A stretch of DNA of 64,000 bases from CALHVX01 sp039198065. Lineage in GTDB: Bacteria; Pseudomonadota; Gammaproteobacteria; Pseudomonadales; Azotimanducaceae. Within the stretch, counting starts at the first letter, position 1. The number at the start of each line of letters is the position of its first letter. The notes under the pieces are model-generated. The model saw only the letters and a program-made list of their open reading frames with translations, made no database searches and was not told the origin of the DNA. Positions 8,164 to 16,693 of the stretch are shown piece by piece. Location: positions 124,001 through 188,000 of the forward strand of contig JBCCTU010000002.1 of assembly GCA_039198065.1 (NCBI GenBank), read 5' to 3'. Both the position numbers and the translations under genes were made by a program.

Positions 8164-9351
8164 GTGGTGAACAGCCCCTTTAATTCAGTCCAGTCGTCTA
8201 GCGATGAGAAACCGCACTATCTCAAGGTCGAACTTGACGCATTGGTGCGGCAAGACACGTCGATCTTCGAGTTTATTCAGGCGGGTTCGTTAGACGGCAT
8301 CTGGTACTGGGACCTCGACGCACCAGAACATGAGTGGATGAGCCCGCGCTTCTGGGAAACGCTTGGCTACGACGCCTCGCAACGGCGTCATCTGGCGTCG
8401 GAATGGCAAACGCTGATTCATCCGGACGACCTGGCGCTGGCGATCGAGAACTTCGAGCGCCACTGCCAGGATCCCACCCATCCCTACGATCAGCTGGTGC
8501 GATACCGACACGCAGCTGGCCATCAGGTTACGGTGCGCTGCCGCGGTATTGCCATTCGAGACGCCGAGGGACGTCCGGTGCGTATGCTCGGTGCCCATCA
8601 GGATGTAACGGAGCTGGTGCAGGCGCGGGAGGAGAAATCGCGGCTACTCGAGCAGGCGCGGGTGCTGAACGACGAGTTATCGTTGTTTTCCTACGCGGCA
8701 TCGCACGATTTGCAGTCGCCGCTGAAGTCGCTGCGAGGGCTGCTTGCCTTGTTCAAGGCAGAAGCGTCGGAGCTTCAGGGAACAACCGCGGCAGAGACCC
8801 TCGAACAGATCGAGGCGGCGGTTAGCAAACTTCAACAGCTGACCGATGCCGTTCTGCATCTGGCGGATTTGCAATCACTGGAGCTCGCCCGCTCGAACGT
8901 CGATCTCCATCAGCTGTGCCGGGAAGCGATCAACGAACTCGAGCTGGAATTCACCATGGCGTCGGCAATCGTCCGCTGTACGGTGTCTGGCACCGCGTTC
9001 GTGAATGCCGTACTGGTTCGTCAAGCGCTCAAAAACCTGCTCGTCAACAGTCTGCGCTACGCCACGCCCGGTCAGGCACCCGTGATCGACCTCTCCGGTG
9101 GCGTGACAACCGACGAAGCCTGGTTGTTGGTGCAGGACAATGGCGTCGGCATTGCGCCAGACGAGCGGGAAGCGGTGTTTGATCTGTTTCGCCGAGGCGC
9201 TCGCGGTGGTCACGGACTCGGATTGGCGGTGGTGAAGAAAGTCGCTGAGCGGCATGGCGGGGACGTTCGCGTTGAAGCAAGTGAAGTCGGTGCCCGCATC
9301 CGTTTACGGTTTCCCGCACCGCGTTCCCCGACCGGTTTCGCGGTCGAATGA
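8164..9351 (+). CDS. PAS-domain sensor histidine kinase
   Basis: A 395-residue cytosolic kinase with no membrane segment. A PAS domain (about residues 30-150) contains GIWYWDLD and WQTLIHPDD, the PAS_3-like pattern. Then come a short coiled helix, the H-box with phospho-acceptor H181 (YAASHDLQSP), N-box NLLVNSLRYA, G1 box DNGVGIAPDE and G2 box GHGLGLAVVKKV. The start is GTG at 8164 or the adjacent GTG at 8167. There is no clear Shine-Dalgarno, and a TACACT hexamer sits only 3 nt upstream of 8164. The stop overlaps the start of the receiver gene (ATGA), so the two proteins are coupled and probably partners. The architecture resembles light- or redox-sensing phytochrome-type kinases, but the ligand is unknown. 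Confidence 0.92.
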   Translation: MVNSPFNSVQSSSDEKPHYLKVELDALVRQDTSIFEFIQAGSLDGIWYWDLDAPEHEWMSPRFWETLGYDASQRRHLASEWQTLIHPDDLALAIENFERHCQDPTHPYDQLVRYRHAAGHQVTVRCRGIAIRDAEGRPVRMLGAHQDVTELVQAREEKSRLLEQARVLNDELSLFSYAASHDLQSPLKSLRGLLALFKAEASELQGTTAAETLEQIEAAVSKLQQLTDAVLHLADLQSLELARSNVDLHQLCREAINELELEFTMASAIVRCTVSGTAFVNAVLVRQALKNLLVNSLRYATPGQAPVIDLSGGVTTDEAWLLVQDNGVGIAPDEREAVFDLFRRGARGGHGLGLAVVKKVAERHGGDVRVEASEVGARIRLRFPAPRSPTGFAVE

Positions 9352-9833
9352 GTACCGCATTCGAACCCCCGGTACCGTTTGATGCCGGTGCGGATGTCGG
9401 TGTGGATGCGGGTGCGAAAGACACCCAGGGTGCCGAGGTCGGGCCGTTGAACATCATGCTCGTTGATGACTGTGTCCTCGACACCTACCTCCATCGTCGT
9501 GCCCTGGAACGCTCGACGCGGGGTCGTGTTGCTGCCTGCTTTGATGACCCCCTGTCCGCCATCGATTGGTTGCGCTCCGGTGAGCGGGAAATCGATCTGC
9601 TGTTGCTCGATGTCAACATGCCGCTCATGACCGGGTTCGAGTTCCTCGAGTTGGTGCGCTCAGACCCCAGGGTAAGCGCAGCCAACCGGTCGGTACGCGT
9701 CGTGCTGTTGACCTCGTCGATGGCGCCAGCGGATGAGCAAATGGCAAGCGAGCTGGGCGTCCCGTTGCGCAACAAACCCATCGACGTCGCTCAGGTGGAT
9801 TTCTGGTTGGCATCTATAGCTGAGGCTGACTGA
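9348..9833 (+). CDS. Single-domain response regulator (CheY-like receiver)
   Basis: A 161-residue protein with a proline/valine-rich 35-residue lead and one receiver domain. Acidic pocket NIMLVDDC, phospho-acceptor D88 in LLLLDVNMP, switch residue in LLTSS, and conserved K143 in RNKPID are all present. There is no output domain, so it acts by protein contact. The ATG overlaps the kinase stop by 4 nt. The 3' end overlaps the convergent MFS gene by 43 nt. Confidence 0.92.
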   Translation: MSTAFEPPVPFDAGADVGVDAGAKDTQGAEVGPLNIMLVDDCVLDTYLHRRALERSTRGRVAACFDDPLSAIDWLRSGEREIDLLLLDVNMPLMTGFEFLELVRSDPRVSAANRSVRVVLLTSSMAPADEQMASELGVPLRNKPIDVAQVDFWLASIAEAD

Positions 9834-11053
9834 GGCGGCGGAAGGCGGGTCGTGGCGAGTGCAACGGCCGCGGCGAGCGCGGCTAGGGTGTAAACGCCGG
9901 CGAGGAAGCTACCGGTCACGTCACTAATCCAGCCCAGCAGCGCAGGTCCGGTTGCACCACCGACCTCAGCGCAGGCGAAGAACAGCCCGCTAGCCGTGCC
10001 TGCCCGCCGATCCCCAACGACTGGAAGTTCGACGAGAAACAAAATCAGAATCGTCATCAAGGTAGAGCGGGCGATGCCCTGCAGAATCAGCCCGGTGCCG
10101 AGCGCGAGTTCTTCCCCGCGGAGCAGCAGGAGTGTCGACAGAAGGGCCGTGATGGCGAGGCCTGCGAGCATTCGGCGACGACGCGCGGGGGTAGCAAAGC
10201 GAGGCAATGTAAGGCTGGCAACAATGCCTACCGCCATCGGCGCGGCGGCGAGGCTGCTGGCCGTGGTCGCGTCGATACCGCGTAGCGTGAGAATTTGAGG
10301 CAACCAATTGTTCAAACCGTGGTTGAACATAAATACGGCGACGGCCATGAGCAGGATGGTTCGCAGCGTGCTGCTGCTCAACAACTCTCGTAACACCTGC
10401 CCCGTGGGTTCGACGGTCGAGGCGATGTTCGGGTCGCTGCGAGGGTGGCGACGAGCGGTAGGGCTCAGGCTGGCAAGGATGAACCAGATGATGCCAACGC
10501 CCAGGCTAGCAGCAGCCCATAGCGTCATGATGCGGCGCCAGTCGTCATCGAACAGCGGCAGCAGTGTCGATCGGCTGAGCACCAGCGCGACAATGCCGCC
10601 GAGGGTAGGACCGGTCATGTAAATGCCCATCGCCAGTCCGCGCTGTGCACCCTGAAAGTGCTGAGCGATGATCTTTGGGGCGCCGGCTGAGACGATGGGC
10701 CCGCCCACGCCGAGCAGTCCGACGGCTAACAACAGCGTCAGGGTGCTGTCGGCGAGGCTGCGACCGAAAGCAGACGCTGCCAGCGCCGTGGCAGCGAGCA
10801 GCAGGACCCAGCGGCTCGGCAGCCGGTCGAGCAGCGTTCCGACGGGGATCGCGGCACCAATGTAGACGAGCTGCCAGGCGCCCATGACGACCCCCATCGT
10901 CGTAGCGCTTAACGCCAGATCGGCACGTATGTCTGGCACCAAGGGGGCAAAGCTGAACGCAATGAGGCCGAAGCAGGCGTACACCAGCCAGACGCCGGCG
11001 AGGACGGCCCAGCGCCCGACGACGGCCGGTGCAGACGGGGTAGTCTCAGGAAT
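9791..11053 (-). CDS. MFS transporter (CynX/NimT-like type)
   Basis: About 420 residues with twelve hydrophobic segments and typical MFS loop 2-3 sequence (PVGTLLDRLPSRW). It probably exports or imports a small anion or solute; the substrate is not apparent. No ATG, GTG or TTG lies between the upstream carbonic anhydrase stop and the first membrane helix. The frame could start at ATT 11053, overlapping that stop, or at GTG 10984 inside helix 1, which would cut the helix. I give the ATT-based extent as the one that preserves the helix. It is co-directional with the gamma-carbonic anhydrase, so translation is probably coupled. Confidence 0.85.
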   Translation of the reverse strand: MPETTPSAPAVVGRWAVLAGVWLVYACFGLIAFSFAPLVPDIRADLALSATTMGVVMGAWQLVYIGAAIPVGTLLDRLPSRWVLLLAATALAASAFGRSLADSTLTLLLAVGLLGVGGPIVSAGAPKIIAQHFQGAQRGLAMGIYMTGPTLGGIVALVLSRSTLLPLFDDDWRRIMTLWAAASLGVGIIWFILASLSPTARRHPRSDPNIASTVEPTGQVLRELLSSSTLRTILLMAVAVFMFNHGLNNWLPQILTLRGIDATTASSLAAAPMAVGIVASLTLPRFATPARRRRMLAGLAITALLSTLLLLRGEELALGTGLILQGIARSTLMTILILFLVELPVVGDRRAGTASGLFFACAEVGGATGPALLGWISDVTGSFLAGVYTLAALAAAVALATTRLPPPQSASAIDANQKST

Positions 11054-11624
11054 CGCCGAACTCCGCGGGAATCCTGCGAGCCCACTGGGCCTGCAGTTCG
11101 GCGAAGTCTGGGTCCGCCCAGCGCCGATGATGGCCGCGGGCGAAGGCTTGGGCGTTTTCGAAGTACGCCAGGGCGTTGATCTTGTTGGCGGCACCGTTGT
11201 TGCGCGTGCCCACGACTTTGGCCGGTACGCCGGCGACGATGCTGTTCGGTGGCACGATCTGACCTTCCCGGACGATGCTCTGACCGGCGACGATGGAGTT
11301 CTCACCGATCACCGCGCCGTCCATGAGCGTCGCGTTGATGCCGATCAGACAGTGATCGCCGATCGTTGCTCCGTGCACGGTGACGTGATGCGTGATTGAG
11401 CAGTAGCGTCCGATGACGCTGGGTGTGCCGGCGCCGACGTGAATCATTACGAAGTCCTGCAAGTTGCTGTAGGCGCCGACCTCGATATGCAACGCGTCAC
11501 CGCGCAGCACGGCCTGGGGCCAAATGCTCGAGCCTGGGTGGAGCCGCACGTCGCCGTAGAGCTCGGCGCTGGGGGCAACGAATGCAGCTGCGGCGGTGTC
11601 CGGGGTGATCATGGAGTTCGTCAT
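11046..11624 (-). CDS. Gamma-carbonic anhydrase family protein (hexapeptide repeat)
   Basis: A 192-residue left-handed beta-helix protein. Hexapeptide repeats run from about residue 15 to 135. Zinc-ligand histidines of the Cam/CaiE/YrdA group are visible at H62 (MIHVG) and in SITHHVTVHGA (H79/H80, H84). The C-terminal helix (ANKINALAYFENAQAF) packs on the helix in relatives. It could hydrate CO2 or be an acyl-group-related homologue, as many family members lack proven activity. A second ATG at codon 5 is an alternative start. The stop overlaps the predicted beginning of the MFS gene. Confidence 0.9.
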   Translation of the reverse strand: MTNSMITPDTAAAAFVAPSAELYGDVRLHPGSSIWPQAVLRGDALHIEVGAYSNLQDFVMIHVGAGTPSVIGRYCSITHHVTVHGATIGDHCLIGINATLMDGAVIGENSIVAGQSIVREGQIVPPNSIVAGVPAKVVGTRNNGAANKINALAYFENAQAFARGHHRRWADPDFAELQAQWARRIPAEFGDS

Positions 11625-11717
11625 GCCGCTAGCTTAGCTCAGGGATAGTCCCTAGAGTGGACTCGCGGATCAGGAAGCAGGCATGCGGTGGGGTAGGGCA
11701 ATAGCTGTTGAGCGTTC

Positions 11718-12689
11718 GTGCGCGTCGCGTTAAGCCGTCGCTGGCCGGCGTCCGTCGAAGCTCAGTTTGCCAAGCAGTTCGAGCTGACGCGCAACCGTAC
11801 CGACTCACCGCTTTCGTCGAGCGATTGGCAGCACCGGTTCCAGGTGTGTGAGGTGGTCTGCCCAACGGTTACGGACCGGCTCACCGATGAGCGGCTCAGA
11901 CAGTGGACGAGCGGTGGCGCACGCACACGATTGCTTGCCAACTACGGCGTCGGCTACAACCACATCGATCTGGATGCCTGCCAAGCGCTTCGCATTGCCG
12001 TGACCAATACACCGGACGTACTCACCGGCGCCACAGCGGAGCTGACCGTCGCGGCGATGCTGGCGCTGGTCCGGCGTCTGGGAGAAGGCGAACGGCTCGT
12101 ACGCGCCGGCCGCTGGCAGGGTTGGGCGCCTACCGAGCTACTCGGCACGGGGCTTGCGGGCAAGACCCTTGGCATCCTGGGCTTCGGTCGCATTGGGGCA
12201 GCCGTTGCGCAGCGAGCCGCGCTCGGCCTAGGCATGCACATTCGTTACTACAGTCCGAGGCCCGTTACGCGGGATCGATTCCCCGGTTTCACCGCCGAGC
12301 CAGTGGCAACGATCGATGAGCTTGTTGCATCGGTTGACGTACTCAGTTTGCATTGTCCGAGTACGCCGGAGACTCGCGGGCTCCTCAACGCCGAGCGACT
12401 GGCCCGAAGCACACCGGGCTTGTTCGTGATCAACACGGCGCGGGGCGATCTCATCGATGAGCCCGCGTTGACCGCTGCCCTTGAACGGCGGCAGATTGCA
12501 GGTGCTGCGCTCGACGTGCACGCTCACGAGCCGGCGATTCATGCAGCGCTGCTTGAGCGCAACGACGTGGTTCTGCTACCCCATCTCGGGAGCGCTACGG
12601 TGGCCGCGCGACGAGCCATGGGCGAGCGCGTCCTCGTCAACGTCCAGGCCTTTGCCGACGGCGCCGAGCTTCCCGATCGGGTTGTCTGA
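11718..12689 (+). CDS. D-2-hydroxyacid dehydrogenase (NAD(P)-dependent)
   Basis: A 323-residue enzyme of the D-isomer-specific 2-hydroxyacid dehydrogenase family, closest in style to glyoxylate/hydroxypyruvate reductases. The NAD site is LGILGFGRIG. The catalytic Arg/Glu/His set fits NTARGD (Arg), DVHAHEP (Glu) and LLPHLGSAT (His). The substrate-side motif is LANYGVGYNHIDLDAC. The start is GTG 11718. It stands alone between a divergent gene and cyclophilin. It likely reduces glyoxylate or hydroxypyruvate, by family inference. Confidence 0.92.
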   Translation: MRVALSRRWPASVEAQFAKQFELTRNRTDSPLSSSDWQHRFQVCEVVCPTVTDRLTDERLRQWTSGGARTRLLANYGVGYNHIDLDACQALRIAVTNTPDVLTGATAELTVAAMLALVRRLGEGERLVRAGRWQGWAPTELLGTGLAGKTLGILGFGRIGAAVAQRAALGLGMHIRYYSPRPVTRDRFPGFTAEPVATIDELVASVDVLSLHCPSTPETRGLLNAERLARSTPGLFVINTARGDLIDEPALTAALERRQIAGAALDVHAHEPAIHAALLERNDVVLLPHLGSATVAARRAMGERVLVNVQAFADGAELPDRVV

Positions 12690-12785
12690 GCCGCGGGCGT
12701 CGCTCGCCGTAGCCGCTGTTTCTGTCGTAGCCAGGAGGCCAAAGCTCGGGCATAGTGCGCGGCCAACGCAGCTAGGACATCGAGC

Positions 12786-13289
12786 ATGAGCGGACTCAGA
12801 GCGATCTTCACGACCAGCAAGGGCGACATCCGCGTCGATCTGCTACCCGACCATGTACCGGTGACCGTTGCGAACTTTGTTAACCTCGCTGAGCGCGGCT
12901 TTTACGACGGTCTGAAGTTTCACCGGGTGATTCCCGATTTCATGATTCAGGGTGGTTGCCCGAACGGTACCGGTACCGGTGGCCCGGGCTATCGCTTCGA
13001 AGACGAGTTCACCGGCGCTCTGCGTCACGATGCCCCGGGCAAGCTGTCCATGGCCAATGCGGGACCCGGTACGAACGGTTCCCAGTTCTTTATTACGCAC
13101 GTTCCGACACCCTGGTTGGACGACAATCACACCATCTTCGGTACGGTGGTCGATGACAGCGATCAGACTGTCGTCAACGCCATCGCGCAGGGCGACACCA
13201 TCCAGTCCATTGCATTCGAGGGCGACACCGCGGCCGTGCTCGATGCCCAGGCGGAGCGGGTGGCAGAGTGGAATCAGTCGCTCGACTGA
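12786..13289 (+). CDS. Cyclophilin-type peptidyl-prolyl cis-trans isomerase
   Basis: A 167-residue cytosolic cyclophilin with no signal peptide. The active-site stretch FHRVIPDFMIQGG carries the catalytic Arg, followed by the TNGSQFFITH strand and WLDDNHTIFG. It catalyses proline isomerisation in folding proteins. The size and short loop resemble PpiB. The last 16 nt overlap the convergent DUF6489 gene. Confidence 0.95.
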   Translation: MSGLRAIFTTSKGDIRVDLLPDHVPVTVANFVNLAERGFYDGLKFHRVIPDFMIQGGCPNGTGTGGPGYRFEDEFTGALRHDAPGKLSMANAGPGTNGSQFFITHVPTPWLDDNHTIFGTVVDDSDQTVVNAIAQGDTIQSIAFEGDTAAVLDAQAERVAEWNQSLD

Positions 13290-13546
13290 GAATCACCGTT
13301 GCCACCGCGGCGGGAGCCACTGGTGCGCAACAAGTCGGTGAAGGTTTTTTGGATGGCGTCCATGCTCTGGACGCCGCCACTGACGAACTGGGCGGCGAGC
13401 TTACCGAAGTAGGCGGGATCGGCGGTCGCTTCAACCTGTTTCTGTACCCGGTCCATGATGTGTTTCTGCAGCGGTTCGACGTCCGGTAAGCCGAAGAAGT
13501 GCCGCGCCTCTTCCGGTGATACGTCGATGTTGACGGTGATTTTCAT
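13274..13546 (-). CDS. DUF6489 family protein
   Basis: A 90-residue protein opening MKITVNIDVSPEEARHFFGLPDVEPLQ, the pattern of the uncharacterised DUF6489 family found in proteobacteria. The middle is helical (HIMDRVQKQVEATADP ... VQSMDAIQKTF) and resembles phasin-like granule proteins in composition. The tail is short and polar. There is no catalytic motif. It converges on cyclophilin with a 16-nt overlap and follows no obvious partner. Confidence 0.8.
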   Translation of the reverse strand: MKITVNIDVSPEEARHFFGLPDVEPLQKHIMDRVQKQVEATADPAYFGKLAAQFVSGGVQSMDAIQKTFTDLLRTSGSRRGGNGDSQSSD

Positions 13547-13605
13547 GGCCCCTGGCCTCCTGCTGGTGGGCCGCCGGCCCGGATGGCGCGCTGTGCTGCG
13601 ACGGG

Positions 13606-14739
13606 TTAGTCGAGCAGGGCGCGGCTGATAACGACTTTCATGATCTGACTGGTCCCCTCGAGAATCTCGTGAACGCGCAGATCGCGCAGAAAACGCTCAA
13701 TCGGGTAGTCCATAAGGTAACCGTAACCGCCGTGCAGCTGCAGCGCATCGTTGACAACTTTGGAGCCGCTCTCCGTTGCCATGAGCTTCGCCATGGCGGC
13801 GAACTGCGTCTTGTCCGGCGCGTTGTCCGTCACCTTATGCGCCGCCTGGTAGAGCAGAGCCCGGGCAGCCGCTAGCCGCGTGGCCATATCCGCCAACATG
13901 AACTGCGTGTTCTGAAAGTCCGCGATACGGGTGCCAAATTGTGAACGCTCTTGGGTGTAGTGAATCGCCTCGTCCAGGCACCGTTGGGCCCCGCCAAGGG
14001 AACAGGCGCCGATGTTTAGGCGCCCGCCATCCAAGCCCGCCATGGCGATGCGAAAACCCTGACCTTCTTCACCGATTCGATTGCTGATCGGGACCCGAAC
14101 GTCCTCGAAGGTCACCGTTGCCGTTGGCTGGGATCGCCAGCCGAGTTTCCGCTCGTTGGCGCCAAACGAAAGGCCCTCGCGGTCCTTTTCCACCAAGATG
14201 CAGCTGATGCCCTTCGGCCCGGTGTCACCGGTGCGAACCATACACACGTACAGATCGTTAGCGCCGGCGCCAGAGATAAATGCCTTGCTGCCATTTATCA
14301 CGTACTCATCACCAACGCGCTTGGCCCGGGTTTTGAGCGATGCGGCATCGCTACCGGCTCCGGGTTCTGTAAGGCAGTAGCTCGCGACCGCGTCCATGGA
14401 GACCAGGGCCGAGACATGAGCGGCGCGCAGCTCGTCGCTGCCGAAGGCGTCGATCATCCACGCGGCCATGTTGTGGATCGATATGAACGCCGAAGTCGAT
14501 GGGCAGCCGTACGCCATGGCCTCCATGATGACCGCGGCCTCGACGCGTCCGAGTCCTATTCCGCCGTGTTCTTCGCCGACGTAGATACCGCCGAAACCCA
14601 GCTCTGCGGCCTTCTGTACCGTTCTCTTCGGATATTCGTGCTTGGCGTCCCACTCCGACGCGTAGGGCGTGATCGCGTCGGCTGTGAACCTTGCTGCGGC
14701 GTCCTGAATCGCGCGCTGGTCTTCCGTTAGTTCGTACAT
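13606..14739 (-). CDS. Acyl-CoA dehydrogenase (isobutyryl/short-branched-chain type)
   Basis: A 377-residue flavoprotein for alpha,beta-dehydrogenation of acyl-CoA. The FAD-binding stretch is YCLTEPGAGSDAASL and the family Arg region is RSQFGTRI. The catalytic base fits E361 in HEILEGTSQIM, the location used by short-chain and isobutyryl-CoA dehydrogenases. The pattern CLTEPGAGSDA and the RxLRDLRVHEILEG end are close to ACAD8-like enzymes, so valine catabolism is possible. It is last in the leftward trxB-thioesterase-ACAD unit, 11 nt after the thioesterase. Confidence 0.92.
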   Translation of the reverse strand: MYELTEDQRAIQDAAARFTADAITPYASEWDAKHEYPKRTVQKAAELGFGGIYVGEEHGGIGLGRVEAAVIMEAMAYGCPSTSAFISIHNMAAWMIDAFGSDELRAAHVSALVSMDAVASYCLTEPGAGSDAASLKTRAKRVGDEYVINGSKAFISGAGANDLYVCMVRTGDTGPKGISCILVEKDREGLSFGANERKLGWRSQPTATVTFEDVRVPISNRIGEEGQGFRIAMAGLDGGRLNIGACSLGGAQRCLDEAIHYTQERSQFGTRIADFQNTQFMLADMATRLAAARALLYQAAHKVTDNAPDKTQFAAMAKLMATESGSKVVNDALQLHGGYGYLMDYPIERFLRDLRVHEILEGTSQIMKVVISRALLD

Positions 14740-14750
14740 CGCCTCTCCCC

Positions 14751-15644
14751 TCAGGTACCCGACGCCAGTGGCCTCCGCTGAAGCGCGCTGAGCTGCGCGC
14801 GTCGCGTGTCGGATACTTCGATGCTCTTGCGGGTGCTGAGGTCCATGGCAATGGCCACGGCATCCGCAGACGCAGAAAGCGTACCCGTTACGGCGTCAAA
14901 GATCAGATGCGAGAAGGTGTAGGTTTTCCGAGACAGCTCCGCTACTGCGGCGTAGTGGTAATAGGGCTGATGCGGCCGCAAGCGTTGATTGATGTCGATG
15001 CGGTACTCGAGCACCGCTCCGCCAAGAAAGCTGTCTGCGTCTCGATCGGCACTGGCCCAAAAATTAGGCATGCCATCGGACATGCGGCCGATCAGACGCC
15101 AATCATCTAGCCCCGCTTGCGTCCGGCATTCCGCGGCGCCGATGACGCCGGCTCCCACGCACCGGTAGCCGTGGTCCCGGGCCCCAGCTTCGCTGAGCAC
15201 GGCATAGGGGGACTGTTTCGCTGGCGTACCGCGGGAGCCCGCGTGAGCTGGAAGTGGCACCGCTTGCGGGAGCGCCGCTTGGGACAGACGTTCGTACCAG
15301 GCCGGTGTCAGCTGATAGCTGCTGACCAGCGTGCAGAGGGGTTCGTCGGTACCGCTGTGGCGCAGCTCGGTGAGCACCTCGAGCGAATCCTTTGTCAGGC
15401 TGAGCAGTCCGAGGTGGCCGGTCATGGGCGCGGCGAGGCGCGCTTCCTTGAGGTAGCGAATGTGATGCGAGCGGCTCGCAGCCGCGAGGGCAGCCGTTGT
15501 GTCCGGGTCCTGCACATCCCACTGGGAAAGACCGAGCAAAAACCCTTCTTCGGCACGCTGTACGTAAAACCGCACGTTCAGATGATCGTTCTCGTCACAC
15601 TCCCAACGGTTGACGCTGGTGCGGCAGGTTGCGATGAGGCTCAT
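14751..15644 (-). CDS. Hot-dog fold acyl-CoA thioesterase-like protein
   Basis: A 297-residue protein. The N-terminal motif VNRWECDENDHLNVRFY is the 4HBT/YbgC-like hot-dog helix, in which Asp and His/Asn surround the thioester. The length and a second region (EYRIDINQRLRPHQPYYHYAAV) suggest two hot-dog units in one chain. It probably hydrolyses acyl-CoA linked to the neighbouring dehydrogenase. The ATG overlaps the trxB stop by one base (TGATG), indicating coupling. The substrate is not known. Confidence 0.78.
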   Translation of the reverse strand: MSLIATCRTSVNRWECDENDHLNVRFYVQRAEEGFLLGLSQWDVQDPDTTAALAAASRSHHIRYLKEARLAAPMTGHLGLLSLTKDSLEVLTELRHSGTDEPLCTLVSSYQLTPAWYERLSQAALPQAVPLPAHAGSRGTPAKQSPYAVLSEAGARDHGYRCVGAGVIGAAECRTQAGLDDWRLIGRMSDGMPNFWASADRDADSFLGGAVLEYRIDINQRLRPHQPYYHYAAVAELSRKTYTFSHLIFDAVTGTLSASADAVAIAMDLSTRKSIEVSDTRRAQLSALQRRPLASGT

Positions 15645-16618
15645 CAGCTGTCTAGGTACTTCTCGGCATCAAGGGCAGCCATGCAGCCGAAGCCTGCCGA
15701 CGTAATTGCCTGGCGATAGACATGATCTGCGACGTCGCCGGCAGCAAAGACGCCGGGAATCGTTGTTGCCGTCGCGTTGCCTTCTGATCCGCTGCGGGTT
15801 ACGAGGTAACCGCCGTGATGGTCAAGTTGGTCGATGAAGATATTGGTGTTCGGTTGATGTCCGATGGCGATGAATACACCGTGCACAGCGCGTTCCTGCA
15901 CCGCTCCCTCAGTACTCGTCAACTGGACGCCCGTGACTCCGGCGTCGTCGCCGAGCACCGCGGTCAGATTGTGGTTCCATAACGGCTCGATGTTCTCCCG
16001 CGCGAATAAACGATCCTGCAGGATTTTTTCCGCCCGCAGGCTGTCCCGGCGATGGACCAACGTGACTTTGCTGCACAGGTTCGAGAGGTACAGAGCTTCC
16101 TCCACCGCGGTGTTACCACCGCCGACCACGACGACCTCTTTGCCACGATAGAAAAACCCATCGCAGGTGGCACAGGCGCTGACCCCGCGCCCTTTGAACT
16201 GCTCTTCGCTCTCGAGCCCGAGGTACTTCGCCGATGCGCCGGTGGCGATGATCAATGCGTCGCATTCGTAGCGGCCTTGGTCGCCGATCAGGACGATGGG
16301 TTGGTCTCGTTCGCGTTGCGGGCCTCCAAGCTCGGCCGTATGCACGTGATCGTTCACCACCGAACACTCGAAGCGTTCGACGTGCTCGGCCATCTGCATC
16401 ATGAGCTCAGGCCCCTGCAGCTCAGCGTGGCCACCGGGCCAGTTTTCGACTTCCGTTGTGGTGGTCAGCTGACCGCCGACCTCAACGCCGGTCAACAGCA
16501 GCGGCTTGAGATTGGCCCGGGCGGCGTACAGCGTGGCCGTATAGCCCGCCGGACCTGAGCCAAGCACGATGAGTCGGTGGCGCTCGACAGCGCTTTCAGC
16601 GGAATCAGGCGTGGCCAT
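15644..16618 (-). CDS. trxB: Thioredoxin-disulfide reductase
   Basis: A 324-residue FAD/NADPH flavoprotein that keeps thioredoxin reduced. FAD site VLGSGPAGYTATLYAAR, redox pair C149-A-T-C152 (SACATCDGFF), NADPH site VVGGGNTAVEEALYLSN and the end motif GVFAAGDVADHVYRQ are all present. It is the low-molecular-weight bacterial form. It leads a leftward unit with the thioesterase and acyl-CoA dehydrogenase genes. Its electrons could also serve peroxiredoxin-type proteins such as the one at 3869, though that is inference. Confidence 0.97.
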   Translation of the reverse strand: MATPDSAESAVERHRLIVLGSGPAGYTATLYAARANLKPLLLTGVEVGGQLTTTTEVENWPGGHAELQGPELMMQMAEHVERFECSVVNDHVHTAELGGPQRERDQPIVLIGDQGRYECDALIIATGASAKYLGLESEEQFKGRGVSACATCDGFFYRGKEVVVVGGGNTAVEEALYLSNLCSKVTLVHRRDSLRAEKILQDRLFARENIEPLWNHNLTAVLGDDAGVTGVQLTSTEGAVQERAVHGVFIAIGHQPNTNIFIDQLDHHGGYLVTRSGSEGNATATTIPGVFAAGDVADHVYRQAITSAGFGCMAALDAEKYLDS

Positions 16619-16693
16619 GGGGACCTCTCGACGACTAACGGCGCGGCATTGTAGGGCGTCGCGGCGACGGGCGGAATCCGGGGCACAGAACCG

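Noticed and set aside
8155..8169. Leaderless promoter for the histidine kinase (TACACT just before GTG)
   Set aside because: No matching -35 element is visible. The hexamer alone is too weak to call.
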